A model generated the notes under the pieces. The model worked only from the letters and a program-made list of their open reading frames with translations, ran no database searches and was not told where the DNA came from. From the NCBI GenBank assembly GCA_002842045.1, contig PHBX01000008.1, positions 1 to 64,000 of the forward strand: a DNA stretch of 64,000 nucleotides, written 5' to 3'. This document shows, piece after piece, positions 33,792 through 42,219 of the stretch (position 1 is its first letter; each line of letters opens with the position of its first letter). The stretch is from Chloroflexi bacterium HGW-Chloroflexi-3. Lineage in GTDB: Bacteria > Chloroflexota > Anaerolineae > Anaerolineales > Anaerolineaceae. Both the position numbers and the translations under genes were made by a program.

Positions 33792-35504
33792 ATGGCTTCT
33801 TTCAGAGGCAGTTCTTTTTTTCAACAAAAAGGTGTGGCAGGTTTTACCCATCGCGCATTCACAAAATCCATGGGTTTTGATGATCAGGACATGCAACGAC
33901 CTGTAATCGGTATCTGTAATACATTTAGTGAAGTGAATAATTGTCACCGTCATTTTCGAGAGTTGTGTGAAGCTGTAAAACGGGGTGTCTGGCAAGCAGG
34001 GGGATTTCCTTTAGAATTTCCAACAATTTCATTGGGTGAGATCTACCTCAGTCCTAGTTCCATGCTTTATAGAAACCTAGCTGCAATGGATACCGAAGAG
34101 ATGATCCGAGGTCAACCTTTGGATGGAGTTGTCTTGCTTGTAAATTGTGACAAAAGTATTGCTGCAGCTTTAATGGGAATGGCCAGTGCCGACCTACCTG
34201 CAATTGTACTGAGTGGTGGTCCAATGTTAAATGGACATTATCGTGATGAAATTTTAGGAGCATGCACTGATTGCCGACGATTGACCACAGAATATCAGGT
34301 CGGAACCCTTGATCAGGCAACCTACCAAGAAATTGAGAACGGAATCGTTAGAAGCGCGGGTCATTGTATGGTAATGGGGACCGCTTCTACTCTAAACTCA
34401 ATATGTGAAGCACTGGGTATTTCTTTGCCAGGTAATGGCGCTATCCCTGCAGTGGACTCACGCCGACTGCGGCTGGCAGAGGCAGCAGGGCGACAAATTG
34501 TCACCCTGGCAAGAAATAATATCAGACCATCCCAAATCATTAACTTAGAAGCCTTTGAGAATGCTATAACATTACTTTGTGCTGTGGGTGGCAGCACAAA
34601 CGCCTTTATTCATCTGTCTGCCCTGGCTGGACGTTTAAATATTAACCTACCCCTTAAGTTATTTGATGAAATCAGTCGAAGGACCCCGTTGATTGCTAGT
34701 TTACGTCCTGCAGGTAAATACCAGATGGAAGATCTCTTTTATGCAGGCGGTATCCCTGCGGTTATCAAAGAACTTCTGCCATTACTACATGGTGAATGCC
34801 CCACTGTGACCGGTTTAACTTTGGCGGAAAATGTCAAAAATGCTCATGTTACTGACCGCAGTATTATTTTTTCAATTGAAGAACCCATTCAACCAGAAGG
34901 TGGACTTTCCGTGTTATGGGGAAACCTGGCACCTGATGGAGCTGTAATCAAACATGCAGCCGCCACCCCAAAATTACTTCAACATAGTGGGCGAGCGGTT
35001 GTGTTCAAGAATATGGCAGATTTAAATGACCGGATCAACAATCCTGATCTTGATGTAACAGATGAGGATATTCTGGTCCTTCAGAACGTTGGACCAATAG
35101 GAGCGCCAGGAATGCCTGAGGTAGGAAATTTTCCTATTCCTGGAAAGCTCTTGAGTCACGGAGTGCGTGATATGGTCCGTATCTCGGATGCTCGCATGAG
35201 CGGTACTGCATTTGGTACCATTGTTTTGCATGTTGCTCCGGAAAGCGCTATAGGTGGTCCCCTCGCCATGGTTCATAATGGCGACCAAATCGAGTTAGAT
35301 TTTAAAAATCGGCGAATTGAATTACATGTTAGCGAAGAGGAACTAATAATACGCCGTATGCATTGGCAAGCTCCAGAGCCACATTTTGATCGGGGTTATG
35401 GACGATTATATTTAGAACATGTTTTACAGGCACCTGAAGGATGTGATTTTGATTTTCTACGTGGGAAATCACCAGTACAAATCGAAGATCAGCCAAAATT
35501 TTAG
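33792..35504 (+). CDS. IlvD/Edd family dehydratase, sugar-acid type
   Basis: This 570-residue iron-sulfur dehydratase has GICNTFSEVNNCH and FPLEFPTISLGE, the Lys/Mg site LLVNCDKSIAAALMG, AGHCMVMGTASTL and VGGSTNAFIHLSALAGRL. The last two are typical of aldonate (arabinonate/xylonate) dehydratases more than of branched-chain DHAD. Cysteines for the cluster are present in ICNT, NCDK and AGHC. It would remove water from a 2,3-dihydroxy acid to give a 2-keto-3-deoxy acid. A Shine-Dalgarno AGGAG 8-9 bases before ATG 33792 decides the start over the ATG at 33753, which overlaps the aldolase stop. Its substrate in this locus is not clear. Confidence 0.87.
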   Translation: MASFRGSSFFQQKGVAGFTHRAFTKSMGFDDQDMQRPVIGICNTFSEVNNCHRHFRELCEAVKRGVWQAGGFPLEFPTISLGEIYLSPSSMLYRNLAAMDTEEMIRGQPLDGVVLLVNCDKSIAAALMGMASADLPAIVLSGGPMLNGHYRDEILGACTDCRRLTTEYQVGTLDQATYQEIENGIVRSAGHCMVMGTASTLNSICEALGISLPGNGAIPAVDSRRLRLAEAAGRQIVTLARNNIRPSQIINLEAFENAITLLCAVGGSTNAFIHLSALAGRLNINLPLKLFDEISRRTPLIASLRPAGKYQMEDLFYAGGIPAVIKELLPLLHGECPTVTGLTLAENVKNAHVTDRSIIFSIEEPIQPEGGLSVLWGNLAPDGAVIKHAAATPKLLQHSGRAVVFKNMADLNDRINNPDLDVTDEDILVLQNVGPIGAPGMPEVGNFPIPGKLLSHGVRDMVRISDARMSGTAFGTIVLHVAPESAIGGPLAMVHNGDQIELDFKNRRIELHVSEEELIIRRMHWQAPEPHFDRGYGRLYLEHVLQAPEGCDFDFLRGKSPVQIEDQPKF

Positions 35505-35527
35505 AAAAATCGAGGAGAAGGAATCTG

Positions 35528-35935
35528 ATGACTCTGGAAGAAAATATCATTCAATTGTTAGTTGAGCAAGCAGATCAATGCCGCCAAAATGCCCGGGTAC
35601 CAATGACGAATTTTCGTGTCGGCGCAGCATTAATCACCAAAAACGGTAAGATTTTCTCCGGCTGCAATGTAGAACTGGCTAATTATCTGTATAGCATTTG
35701 TGCTGAACGAACTGCCCTGGTAAAAATGATCTCGGAAGGTGATGATCTACCTGTGGCTATCGCTGTAATTGCTGATACCAATAACCCTATTGCACCTTGC
35801 GGTCAATGTAGATCGATGCTTTATGATTTTAATCCGGATTTGCTTATAATCATGGCCACAACCCGTTCGTCAGAAGTTTTAATTAAAACAATTGGCGAAT
35901 TATTACCCTATACTTATAAACGATCTGATCGGTAG
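35528..35935 (+). CDS. cdd: Cytidine deaminase
   Basis: This 135-residue tetrameric-type cytidine deaminase converts cytidine and deoxycytidine to uridine and deoxyuridine. The zinc site reads CAERTAL (Cys ligand and catalytic Glu) and PCGQCRSML (two further Cys). FRVGAAL and SGCNVELANY are also conserved. Length is standard. GAGGAG precedes ATG 35528. It supplies substrate for the uridine phosphorylases and is the last gene of the rightward operon. Confidence 0.94.
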   Translation: MTLEENIIQLLVEQADQCRQNARVPMTNFRVGAALITKNGKIFSGCNVELANYLYSICAERTALVKMISEGDDLPVAIAVIADTNNPIAPCGQCRSMLYDFNPDLLIIMATTRSSEVLIKTIGELLPYTYKRSDR

Positions 35936-35955
35936 GCCCATAAGAGGATCTGAAT

Positions 35956-36990
35956 TTATGCGGTGGTGTACATAGGAGCTATTTTATCTGCTAACGCTAA
36001 TCTCTCTTCTAAAGGCAAAAAAGAACCTAAAGCAGCATTTTGTGCAGCTTTTGCTAAATCCTGAAGAGAAATATTCATTTTATCAATTGCATTAGAATAT
36101 TCATTAGTAAGGGTTGTATTGAACCAAGTAGGATCATCAGAATTAATCGTTGCAGATATCCCTTTTTCCAGAAAGAAGCGTAAAGGATGAGTTGCAAAAG
36201 ATTGAACGGCACCGGTGATTACATTACTCGTTGGACACGTTTCCAGCGTAATGTTTTGGCGTTGGATAAGGTCGAGTACATCAGGATCTTCAACTGCACG
36301 AACACCATGACCAATCCTCTGAGCACCAAGATAATTAATGGCGTCTTCAACACTTCTTGCACCTGCCCCTTCTCCTGCATGAATTGTGATTCCCAGACGT
36401 CCGTCCGCACGCAAAGGGATAAAGATGTTTTCAAACTCGCGAGGGGGAGCAGCAGCCTCATCACCAGCCAGATCAAATCCCACGACACCGCCTTTTCCAG
36501 CGTAAGCCAGCGCCAAATCAGCCGATTCTTTTGCAACTTTCTTACCCATCTCTCGATTGATTCCAACGATTACTCCGCACTGCACTGGAAAATATCGGTT
36601 AGCTTGGTTGAGACCCTCCAGAACAGCCTCGATGACATCAACCTGAGACAAATTCCCTTGAGCGGTCATATATACAGGCGAAAAACGCACTTCAAGATAA
36701 ATCAAACCATCCAAAAAAGCATCTTCGATCATTTCAAAAGCTATCCGAGAAATGGCAGCACGACTTGGAAAACAAAGCTGGGTGAATTTTGCCATTTCTC
36801 GCAAAATAAACCCGAGATTCTTACCACTGTTGGGACTGATCGTTACACGTGGTTTAAGTTCCCCCAGTGTGGATACCGGCAAAGGAAATTTGTATTCTTG
36901 AGCCAGATCTAAAATTGTCTGCAGTCGAATTGATCCAACCAGGTGGCGGTGCAATTCAACTTTAGGTAGAGACTTTAGGACGGAATTCAT
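35956..36990 (-). CDS. add: Adenosine deaminase (second copy)
   Basis: This 344-residue enzyme has metal motif LPKVELHRHLVGSIR, HAGEGAGARS, RIGHGVRAV, CPTSNVITG and NSDDPTWF. The VGSIR instead of EGSVR differs slightly from the first copy (1812-2864). It is transcribed toward the cytidine deaminase gene and away from the AOR gene. ATG 36990 has an AGAGGA far upstream; a GTG at 37014 gives eight more residues and is less likely. It completes the set needed for both purine and pyrimidine nucleosides in this locus. Confidence 0.92.
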   Translation of the reverse strand: MNSVLKSLPKVELHRHLVGSIRLQTILDLAQEYKFPLPVSTLGELKPRVTISPNSGKNLGFILREMAKFTQLCFPSRAAISRIAFEMIEDAFLDGLIYLEVRFSPVYMTAQGNLSQVDVIEAVLEGLNQANRYFPVQCGVIVGINREMGKKVAKESADLALAYAGKGGVVGFDLAGDEAAAPPREFENIFIPLRADGRLGITIHAGEGAGARSVEDAINYLGAQRIGHGVRAVEDPDVLDLIQRQNITLETCPTSNVITGAVQSFATHPLRFFLEKGISATINSDDPTWFNTTLTNEYSNAIDKMNISLQDLAKAAQNAALGSFLPLEERLALADKIAPMYTTA

Positions 36991-37179
36991 AAAACAAAAT
37001 ATCCTCTTTATCACAGCATTTTAGTTACTCTAAATCAAAGTATAGAAAAAGACAACCTAAATGAATTATACTTGAAGCCCAATGCAGAAAAAGGTTAAAA
37101 AAACCTAAATTATTTTGGACTACTGGCAATAAAATCGATTTTCCAAAGTTTAATGGATAAAAATCATAAGGTGACATAA

Positions 37180-38901
37180 ATGGACAATGAAAACTTGAAT
37201 GAATTTGTACTTCGAATAAACGCGCGGGAAAAAACCGGAAGAAAAGAAGAAGTCCCTGAAATGTGGAAACATTTGGGAGGGCGGGGATTACTTGCACGGA
37301 TCTTATTAGATGAAGTTCCAGCAACCTGTGATCCATTGGGTCCATACAATAAATTAATTTTTGCTCCTGGTCTTCTGGTTGGTCATAGAATATCAAGTTT
37401 TGACCGAATCTCAATTGGGGCAAAAAGCCCCCTAACAAAGGGTGTAAAGGAGTCGAATGCTGGTGGAACAACAGGATATCAAATAGTCCAGCTACGAATT
37501 AAATCCTTGATCATTGAAGATCAACCTTTAGATCCAAAGTTTTCCATCCTTTATTTAAGTAAAGATATGATCAGATTTGATTCATACGATGAAATACAAG
37601 GTAAAGGCATCTATGAATCAGCTAAAATATTGACTCAAATTTATGGAAAAAAAGTTGCTATTGCATTAATCGGACCTGGGGGAGAAATGCAGTTAAGAAC
37701 TGCAGGAATCTGCAATTTGGACAAAGATCTTGTTCCTTCACGAATTTCAGCACGTGGAGGATTAGGTGCTGTAATGGGTTCTAAAGGTTTACGAGCGATA
37801 ATATTTGATTCCGAAGGATGTCCACAACCTACTCTGGCAGATCCAGAAACCTTTAGAAAAACTCAACAACACTATACAAGTACATTACTCGCGCATCCAC
37901 AAACAAATGTATATAGAGAGTATGGTACATCTGCAAATGTAAGAATGGTGAATGCCTTTGGCGCATTGCCCACACGGAATTTTTCAAGTGGAGTGTTTGA
38001 GGGGGTAGAAAAAATTAGTGCTGAAGAGATGCGCAAAAATCTGATCGCACGGGGAGAAGACTGCAAAACTTCTCATGCATGTATGCCGGGTTGTGTAATT
38101 CTTTCATCTAATGTCTACGGTGATGAAAATGGACAATCCATCGTTTCACCCTTGGAATATGAAACAATCGGTTTATTAGGGCCGAATCTTGGTGTCGATA
38201 ATCTGGATGATATCGCCCGCATGAATGAAATTATCAACGATATCGGTTTGGATACCATTGATGTTGGTGCAGCGTTGGGAGTTGCTGCCAGGGCAGGAGT
38301 TTTTGAGTTTGGTGATGGTCAAAAAGCAATTCAATTACTTGAGGAAATTCGGATTGGTACACCTTTAGGTCGAATTTTGGGGAATGGTGCTGCAATCACG
38401 GGAGAAGTGTATGCCATTCAGCAGGTTCCTGTTGTAAAAGGACAAGCAATGTCTGCATATGACCCACGTGCAATTAAAGGTACGGGTGTTACCTATGCAA
38501 CCTCACCACAGGGAGCGGATCACACCTGTGGATTAACCTTAAGGGCAAAAATCGATCACCTCAAACCAGAAGGTCAAGTAGATGTCTCCAAAACAGTCCA
38601 GATAAATATGGCTGGTTACGATACAATTGGAGCTTGTATATTTACAGTATTTTGTGTATCAACAATCCCATATGTGATTAAAGATTTTTTGAATGCAAAG
38701 TACGGCTGGTGGGTTGATGAAGACATATTACAAACATTAGGTCGTGAAACACTGTTGATGGAACACGAATTCAATAAACTAGCAGGATTCACAAAAGCTG
38801 ATGACCGATTACCAGAGTACATGACGTTGGAACCTATCGCTCCCCATAATACGGTTTTTGATGTTCCAGGTGATGAAATGGATGATATTTTCAAATGGTA
38901 A
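37180..38901 (+). CDS. Aldehyde ferredoxin oxidoreductase family protein (tungsten)
   Basis: This 573-residue AOR-family enzyme oxidises aldehydes to acids with ferredoxin or another low-potential acceptor, using a tungsto-bispterin and a 4Fe-4S cluster. The N-terminal cofactor-binding domain has HLGGRGLLARIL, FAPGLLVGHR and IGAKSPLTKGVKESNAGG; ARGGLGAVMGSKGLRAI follows. The cluster segment reads CKTSHACMPGC (Cys295, Cys301, Cys305), with GADHTC giving Cys450. Classic AORs have CxxCxxxC, so one ligand appears shifted. It overlaps the MoaD/ThiS-like gene by seven bases. An AAGGTGA precedes ATG 37180. In context, glycolaldehyde or acetaldehyde is the likely substrate (inference). Confidence 0.88.
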   Translation: MDNENLNEFVLRINAREKTGRKEEVPEMWKHLGGRGLLARILLDEVPATCDPLGPYNKLIFAPGLLVGHRISSFDRISIGAKSPLTKGVKESNAGGTTGYQIVQLRIKSLIIEDQPLDPKFSILYLSKDMIRFDSYDEIQGKGIYESAKILTQIYGKKVAIALIGPGGEMQLRTAGICNLDKDLVPSRISARGGLGAVMGSKGLRAIIFDSEGCPQPTLADPETFRKTQQHYTSTLLAHPQTNVYREYGTSANVRMVNAFGALPTRNFSSGVFEGVEKISAEEMRKNLIARGEDCKTSHACMPGCVILSSNVYGDENGQSIVSPLEYETIGLLGPNLGVDNLDDIARMNEIINDIGLDTIDVGAALGVAARAGVFEFGDGQKAIQLLEEIRIGTPLGRILGNGAAITGEVYAIQQVPVVKGQAMSAYDPRAIKGTGVTYATSPQGADHTCGLTLRAKIDHLKPEGQVDVSKTVQINMAGYDTIGACIFTVFCVSTIPYVIKDFLNAKYGWWVDEDILQTLGRETLLMEHEFNKLAGFTKADDRLPEYMTLEPIAPHNTVFDVPGDEMDDIFKW

Positions 38902-39128
38902 TATTTGTAACTTTACATACTGTATTACGTGATCAATTCCCAGAGTATGTTTTTCCGATGAAAGTAAGTTTGGATGAATTCAGTACAATTGAAGTTCTCA
39001 TAAATACAATGGGGATTCTTGATTCCCAATCACTTATATTTGTAGTTAATGGAATTAATGTAGAGTGTAACTATATTTTAAAAAATTTTGATAAGATTGA
39101 CTTAATTCCAGCGATTTCAGGCGGATAG
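38895..39128 (+). CDS. MoaD/ThiS-like small sulfur-carrier protein
   Basis: This 77-residue ubiquitin-fold protein ends in the diagnostic Gly-Gly (IPAISGG), which is adenylated and thiocarboxylated in this family. It has a beta-grasp pattern with DEFSTIEVLINTMG and VNGINVECNYIL. It overlaps the AOR gene (ATG within the last codons), so it is coupled to it and probably provides sulfur for that enzyme's pterin cofactor. AOR genes are often paired with such proteins. Confidence 0.82.
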   Translation: MVIFVTLHTVLRDQFPEYVFPMKVSLDEFSTIEVLINTMGILDSQSLIFVVNGINVECNYILKNFDKIDLIPAISGG

Positions 39129-39768
39129 TGAGTATTAGCTAATAAACCAATCTTTAGATTTATCTTAATAAGAATGTCAAAAAAGCAAAATTCAAAACAA
39201 CGACACTTTAGCTGGTTATAAAACCAATTTCAAAACGTTATAATTAGGCTCGAAAGTTTGGGGCTGTCTATAAAGAAAAAAAATAGACCCATAAGAACAA
39301 AAAAATCATAAAAAGTAAAAATCTGAAAAATGGTAAGCCTAACTGGCTGCCAATTTTTTCATAAATAGGCAATATTTATCAAAATCCACTAAATTTATTT
39401 TTGTTTATATATTTCCAAAAAGATATTTCCCCGATGAAAAAAACGTAGTCAATTTGTTATTTTACTAAATCTTAGACCGGCTCGGTTCCACTTAACCAAT
39501 CCCCACGCGCCAACATCCTTTTCCCGGATCTACACCGAACCAACCAGGTTAGATTTTCCCCTGCAGACCTGGCATTAGACTTGATCTCATTCCCGAATGA
39601 CGCCGGCAGCTCGCGTCCGTTGTTTTCCCCCCTGGCGCGTGCCATACCCCCCTTTCAAAGCGCGTTACCGCTGACCACTCCGCCACTTCCAAGTTCAAAA
39701 AAATTCGTACTGAATTGAGAAAAATGATCAAATTTTTCCATTAATTATTACTTCTGAGAACTTAAAGC
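39129..39768. other. Intergenic stretch before the tRNA gene
   Basis: No gene is seen. From 39129 to 39475 it is plain AT-rich sequence with a weak GTCTAT/ATAGAC inverted repeat near 39266-39291. From 39476 there is ccggctcggttcc, the family 1 lead-in, without its hairpin, then a family 2 repeat (39544-39690). Confidence 0.55.
39544..39690 (+). repeat. Dispersed repeat family 2, copy e
   Basis: The hairpin CCAGGT (39544-39549) / ACCTGG (39567-39572) opens it. Then follow gcattagacttgatctcattc, gctcgcgtccgttgttttcc, ggcgcgtgccatacc, ctttcaaagcgcgttaccgct and accactccgcc. It shares the internal deletion of copy d and the opening hairpin of copy a. It is 17 kb away from the other copies. Confidence 0.72.
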
Positions 39769-39800
39769 AAAGAGGTTGAAATTCTCATTTCAACCTCTTT
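39769..39800. terminator. Perfect 14-bp hairpin downstream of tRNA-Met
   Basis: AAAGAGGTTGAAAT (39769-39782) and ATTTCAACCTCTTT (39787-39800) pair perfectly around a four-base loop. It begins four bases after the 3-prime end of the tRNA on the minus strand, so it very probably ends the tRNA transcript. The T-run on that strand is short (CTTTGCTTT). Confidence 0.75.
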
Positions 39801-39803
39801 TTG

Positions 39804-39876
39804 TGGCGAGAGTGGGACTCGAACCCACGACCTACGGCTTATGAGTCCGCTGCTCTGCCAACTGAGCTACCTCGCC
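39804..39876 (-). tRNA. tRNA-Met (anticodon CAT)
   Basis: This 73-nt cloverleaf has the acceptor stem GGCGAGG/CTCTCGCC (allowing one weak pair), a D-arm with AGCTCAGTTGGCAGAGC, the anticodon loop CTCATAA, and a T-arm GTGGG TTCGAGT CCCAC. The discriminator base is A, and CCA is not encoded. Elongator Met is most likely. A tRNA-Ile read with lysidine also has CAT, but the acceptor and D-arm are more Met-like. Confidence 0.9.
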
Positions 39877-39888
39877 TGAACGATTGAA

Positions 39889-39917
39889 AGTTTACTATAA
39901 AGGTTATGCTCTGTCAA
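39889..39917 (-). promoter_or_regulatory. Promoter of tRNA-Met
   Basis: On the minus strand, consensus TTGACA (39912-39917) is 17 bases from TAAACT (39889-39894). Transcription would start about six bases before the mature tRNA. Confidence 0.6.
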
Positions 39918-39982
39918 ATAATTCGAGGGCAAATGCGGATAACTCTTCTCCAACTTTCTTTAACATTTGTAAATTAACCAGC

Positions 39983-40687
39983 TCAAAATCCCAATTCCTT
40001 CTTCTTCAATGAAACAAATCTTCCCTCTCCCCTCCCAATCACAATATGGTCCAGCACCTCAATGTCCAGGAGTTTTCCTGCTTGTACTGCTGCCCTGGTC
40101 AGATTGATATCCTCCGGACTGGGAGAAGGATCACCACTGGGATGGTTATGGATCAATATAATAGCTGCTGCATTCAGACGGATGGCTTCTTTAAATAATT
40201 CTCCAATCCTGACAGTGGAAGAATTTAATGAACCGGTATAGAGATTGACCATCTTTTGAAATCTATTTCGCGTATCTAAAAGTATCACACGCAGTTGTTC
40301 CTGATCCAGAATTGCCATCTCGTATTGCACAAATTGAGCAACCTCTTCCGGGCTATGGAAGGAAACATTCTGGTCTTCTAATACTCTTTGTTTTGCCAGT
40401 CGGTTCCCAATTTCGATAGCTGCTTTTAACTGCGCTGCTTTTGCCTGTCCCAGGCCGTGTTCCGAACAAACTTCCTCGTAGGTTGCCCGATGCAAACCGC
40501 TTAATCCCCCAAAATTCTTTAACAAGCGTTGTCCCACCATGACGGCACTTTCCCCCTGAACCCCAACCCGTAAAATAATCGCCAGCAATTCAGCTTCACT
40601 TAAGGCCGCTGGACCATATTCAGCCAATCTTTCACGCGGTCTTTCATTCTGGTCAAGATCCTGGATCCGGTAAATACGATTGTTCAT
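39983..40687 (-). CDS. radC: RadC family (JAB/MPN domain) protein
   Basis: This 234-residue protein has an N-terminal helix-hairpin-helix region (about 30-95, with PAALSEAELLAIILRVG and EHGLGQAKAAQLKA) and a C-terminal JAB metal domain with ILIHNHPSGDPSPSPED (HxH...D metal site). Despite the name, a role in repair is unproven. AGAGG precedes ATG 40687. It is monocistronic, divergent from the Zn-ribbon/parAB operon. Confidence 0.93.
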   Translation of the reverse strand: MNNRIYRIQDLDQNERPRERLAEYGPAALSEAELLAIILRVGVQGESAVMVGQRLLKNFGGLSGLHRATYEEVCSEHGLGQAKAAQLKAAIEIGNRLAKQRVLEDQNVSFHSPEEVAQFVQYEMAILDQEQLRVILLDTRNRFQKMVNLYTGSLNSSTVRIGELFKEAIRLNAAAIILIHNHPSGDPSPSPEDINLTRAAVQAGKLLDIEVLDHIVIGRGEGRFVSLKKKELGF

Positions 40688-40784
40688 TGAAAACCTCTTT
40701 GCTCATTTAATTTGTGAATCTGAATTAATGTACCGAAAAAATTAAATAAAATCAAGCGTAGCGCCGTGCGAAAAATCGCATCCA

Positions 40785-40793
40785 TGCTATAAT
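40785..40793 (+). promoter_or_regulatory. Extended -10 promoter of the Zn-ribbon/parAB operon
   Basis: TGCTATAAT (extended -10, TG at 40785) lies 17 bases before ATG 40811. An identical element occurs at 50045-50053. No good -35 is visible, as expected for extended -10 promoters. Confidence 0.55.
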
Positions 40794-40810
40794 TTCAGGA
40801 TGGAGAATTT

Positions 40811-41350
40811 ATGAATTTCGATTTATCCTCTATGAATAGTTATGTCTTAATTGCCACTGCTTTTGCAGCAGCATTTTTAGCCACTTTATGGGTGAGTCTG
40901 ATTATCTGGACGATACGTGATGTTAGAAGACGTTCCAAAGATCCGATGGCTCGCATTTTGGCTGTTCTTATTGTAGCGCTGTTGTTCTTGCCTGGAATGC
41001 TTATTTACGCCATTCTCAGACCTGCAAGAACGCTCGATGAAGAATTCCAGCAGTCACTGGAAGAAGAAGCTTTATTGCAGACAATTGAGGATGTCCCTTT
41101 GTGCCCGGGTTGTTCCAGAAAAGTGCAACATGATTGGATCGTTTGTCCCAATTGCCAAACGAAATTAAAGAAAAAATGTCATCATTGTAAAGCTCTGATG
41201 GAATTACCCTGGAATATCTGCCCCTATTGTGGAACGACTGTCCCTGGCATGAGAAAAGAAACTATTCCCCTGGAAGATATGCTTCCTCCCATTACCCCCA
41301 CACTGTTCGATGACCTGGAAGGTCAAGAGCAATCCACTGAGGTTTCATAA
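40811..41350 (+). CDS. Membrane-anchored double zinc-ribbon protein
   Basis: This 179-residue protein has two hydrophobic helices (about 10-32 and 47-66). A cytoplasmic tail with four CxxC pairs follows (CPGC, CPNC, CHHC, CPYC, about 97-137), forming two zinc ribbons, and then an acidic C-terminus. The function is unknown. It heads an operon with a PfkB kinase and parAB. GGATGGAG precedes the ATG. Confidence 0.8.
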   Translation: MNFDLSSMNSYVLIATAFAAAFLATLWVSLIIWTIRDVRRRSKDPMARILAVLIVALLFLPGMLIYAILRPARTLDEEFQQSLEEEALLQTIEDVPLCPGCSRKVQHDWIVCPNCQTKLKKKCHHCKALMELPWNICPYCGTTVPGMRKETIPLEDMLPPITPTLFDDLEGQEQSTEVS

Positions 41351-41352
41351 AA

Positions 41353-42204
41353 GTGATTAATTATTTAAAGCCAATAGAACCTGTTGATTATTTAGTCATT
41401 GGACACATCACGCAGGATGTAGTTCCTGATGGATTTGTACCTGGGGGGACTGCTTCATATTCTTCATTAACCGCGCATGCTTTTGGATTGCGAGTTGGCA
41501 TCTTAACTTCATTTGCGCAGGATGTCATTTTGCCTGATTTAAGAGACATTCAGGTTGTCAGTACGATCAGTGAAAATTCAACGGTTTTTGAAAATAAATA
41601 CACAAAAGAAGGCAGGCATCAACGCATCTTGAGCCGGGCTGAAATTTTGCATCCCAACCAGATTCCTCAAACCTGGGCTTCACCCAAAATCGTTCACCTG
41701 GGACCCATTGCGGATGAAGTTGATCCATCCTTCCTGAAAGCCTTCCCTAATTCATTCGTAGGTGTCACCCCACAGGGTTGGTATCGTTCCTGGGATGCAG
41801 ATGGCAAAATTAGGTTCAACAATTATATTGAAGCTAAACATTATCTTCAAAATGCAGATGCCGTTGTACTCAGCATCGAAGATCTTCAATTCGATGAAAG
41901 TATCATTGCAAATCTGGTATATGGTATTCGTGTCCTTGTGATCACCGAAGGATCCTGTGGTGCCAGAGTGTATTGGAATGGAGATGTGCGTAATTTCCGA
42001 GCACCAGAAAAAAGTGAAGTAGACGCGACCGGAGCTGGGGATATATTCGCTGCTTCTTTCTTTATTCGATTAGCGCAGACAAAAGATCCCTGGACATCAG
42101 CCCGATTTGCTACTTATATTGCGGCAAATTCAGTAACACGTAAAGCGATGGAAAGCCCCCCAACGGATGCAGAAGTTCAAGAAAATTTAATCGAGATTAT
42201 TTAA
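41353..42204 (+). CDS. PfkB family carbohydrate/nucleoside kinase
   Basis: This 283-residue ribokinase-fold protein has the C-terminal signature VDATGAGDIFAASFF with the catalytic Asp, and the N-terminal LVIGHITQDVVPDG and PGGTASYSSL typical of substrate binding. The substrate is unknown; ribose, nucleosides and adenosine-like compounds are all possible. It begins at GTG 41353, two bases after the previous stop. Confidence 0.85.
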   Translation: MINYLKPIEPVDYLVIGHITQDVVPDGFVPGGTASYSSLTAHAFGLRVGILTSFAQDVILPDLRDIQVVSTISENSTVFENKYTKEGRHQRILSRAEILHPNQIPQTWASPKIVHLGPIADEVDPSFLKAFPNSFVGVTPQGWYRSWDADGKIRFNNYIEAKHYLQNADAVVLSIEDLQFDESIIANLVYGIRVLVITEGSCGARVYWNGDVRNFRAPEKSEVDATGAGDIFAASFFIRLAQTKDPWTSARFATYIAANSVTRKAMESPPTDAEVQENLIEII

Positions 42205-42219
42205 CACGATCAGGAAAAT

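Noticed and set aside
39804..39876. tRNA-Ile (lysidine-modified CAT)
   Set aside because: The anticodon allows it, but the acceptor and D-arm sequences look like elongator tRNA-Met; modification cannot be seen in DNA.
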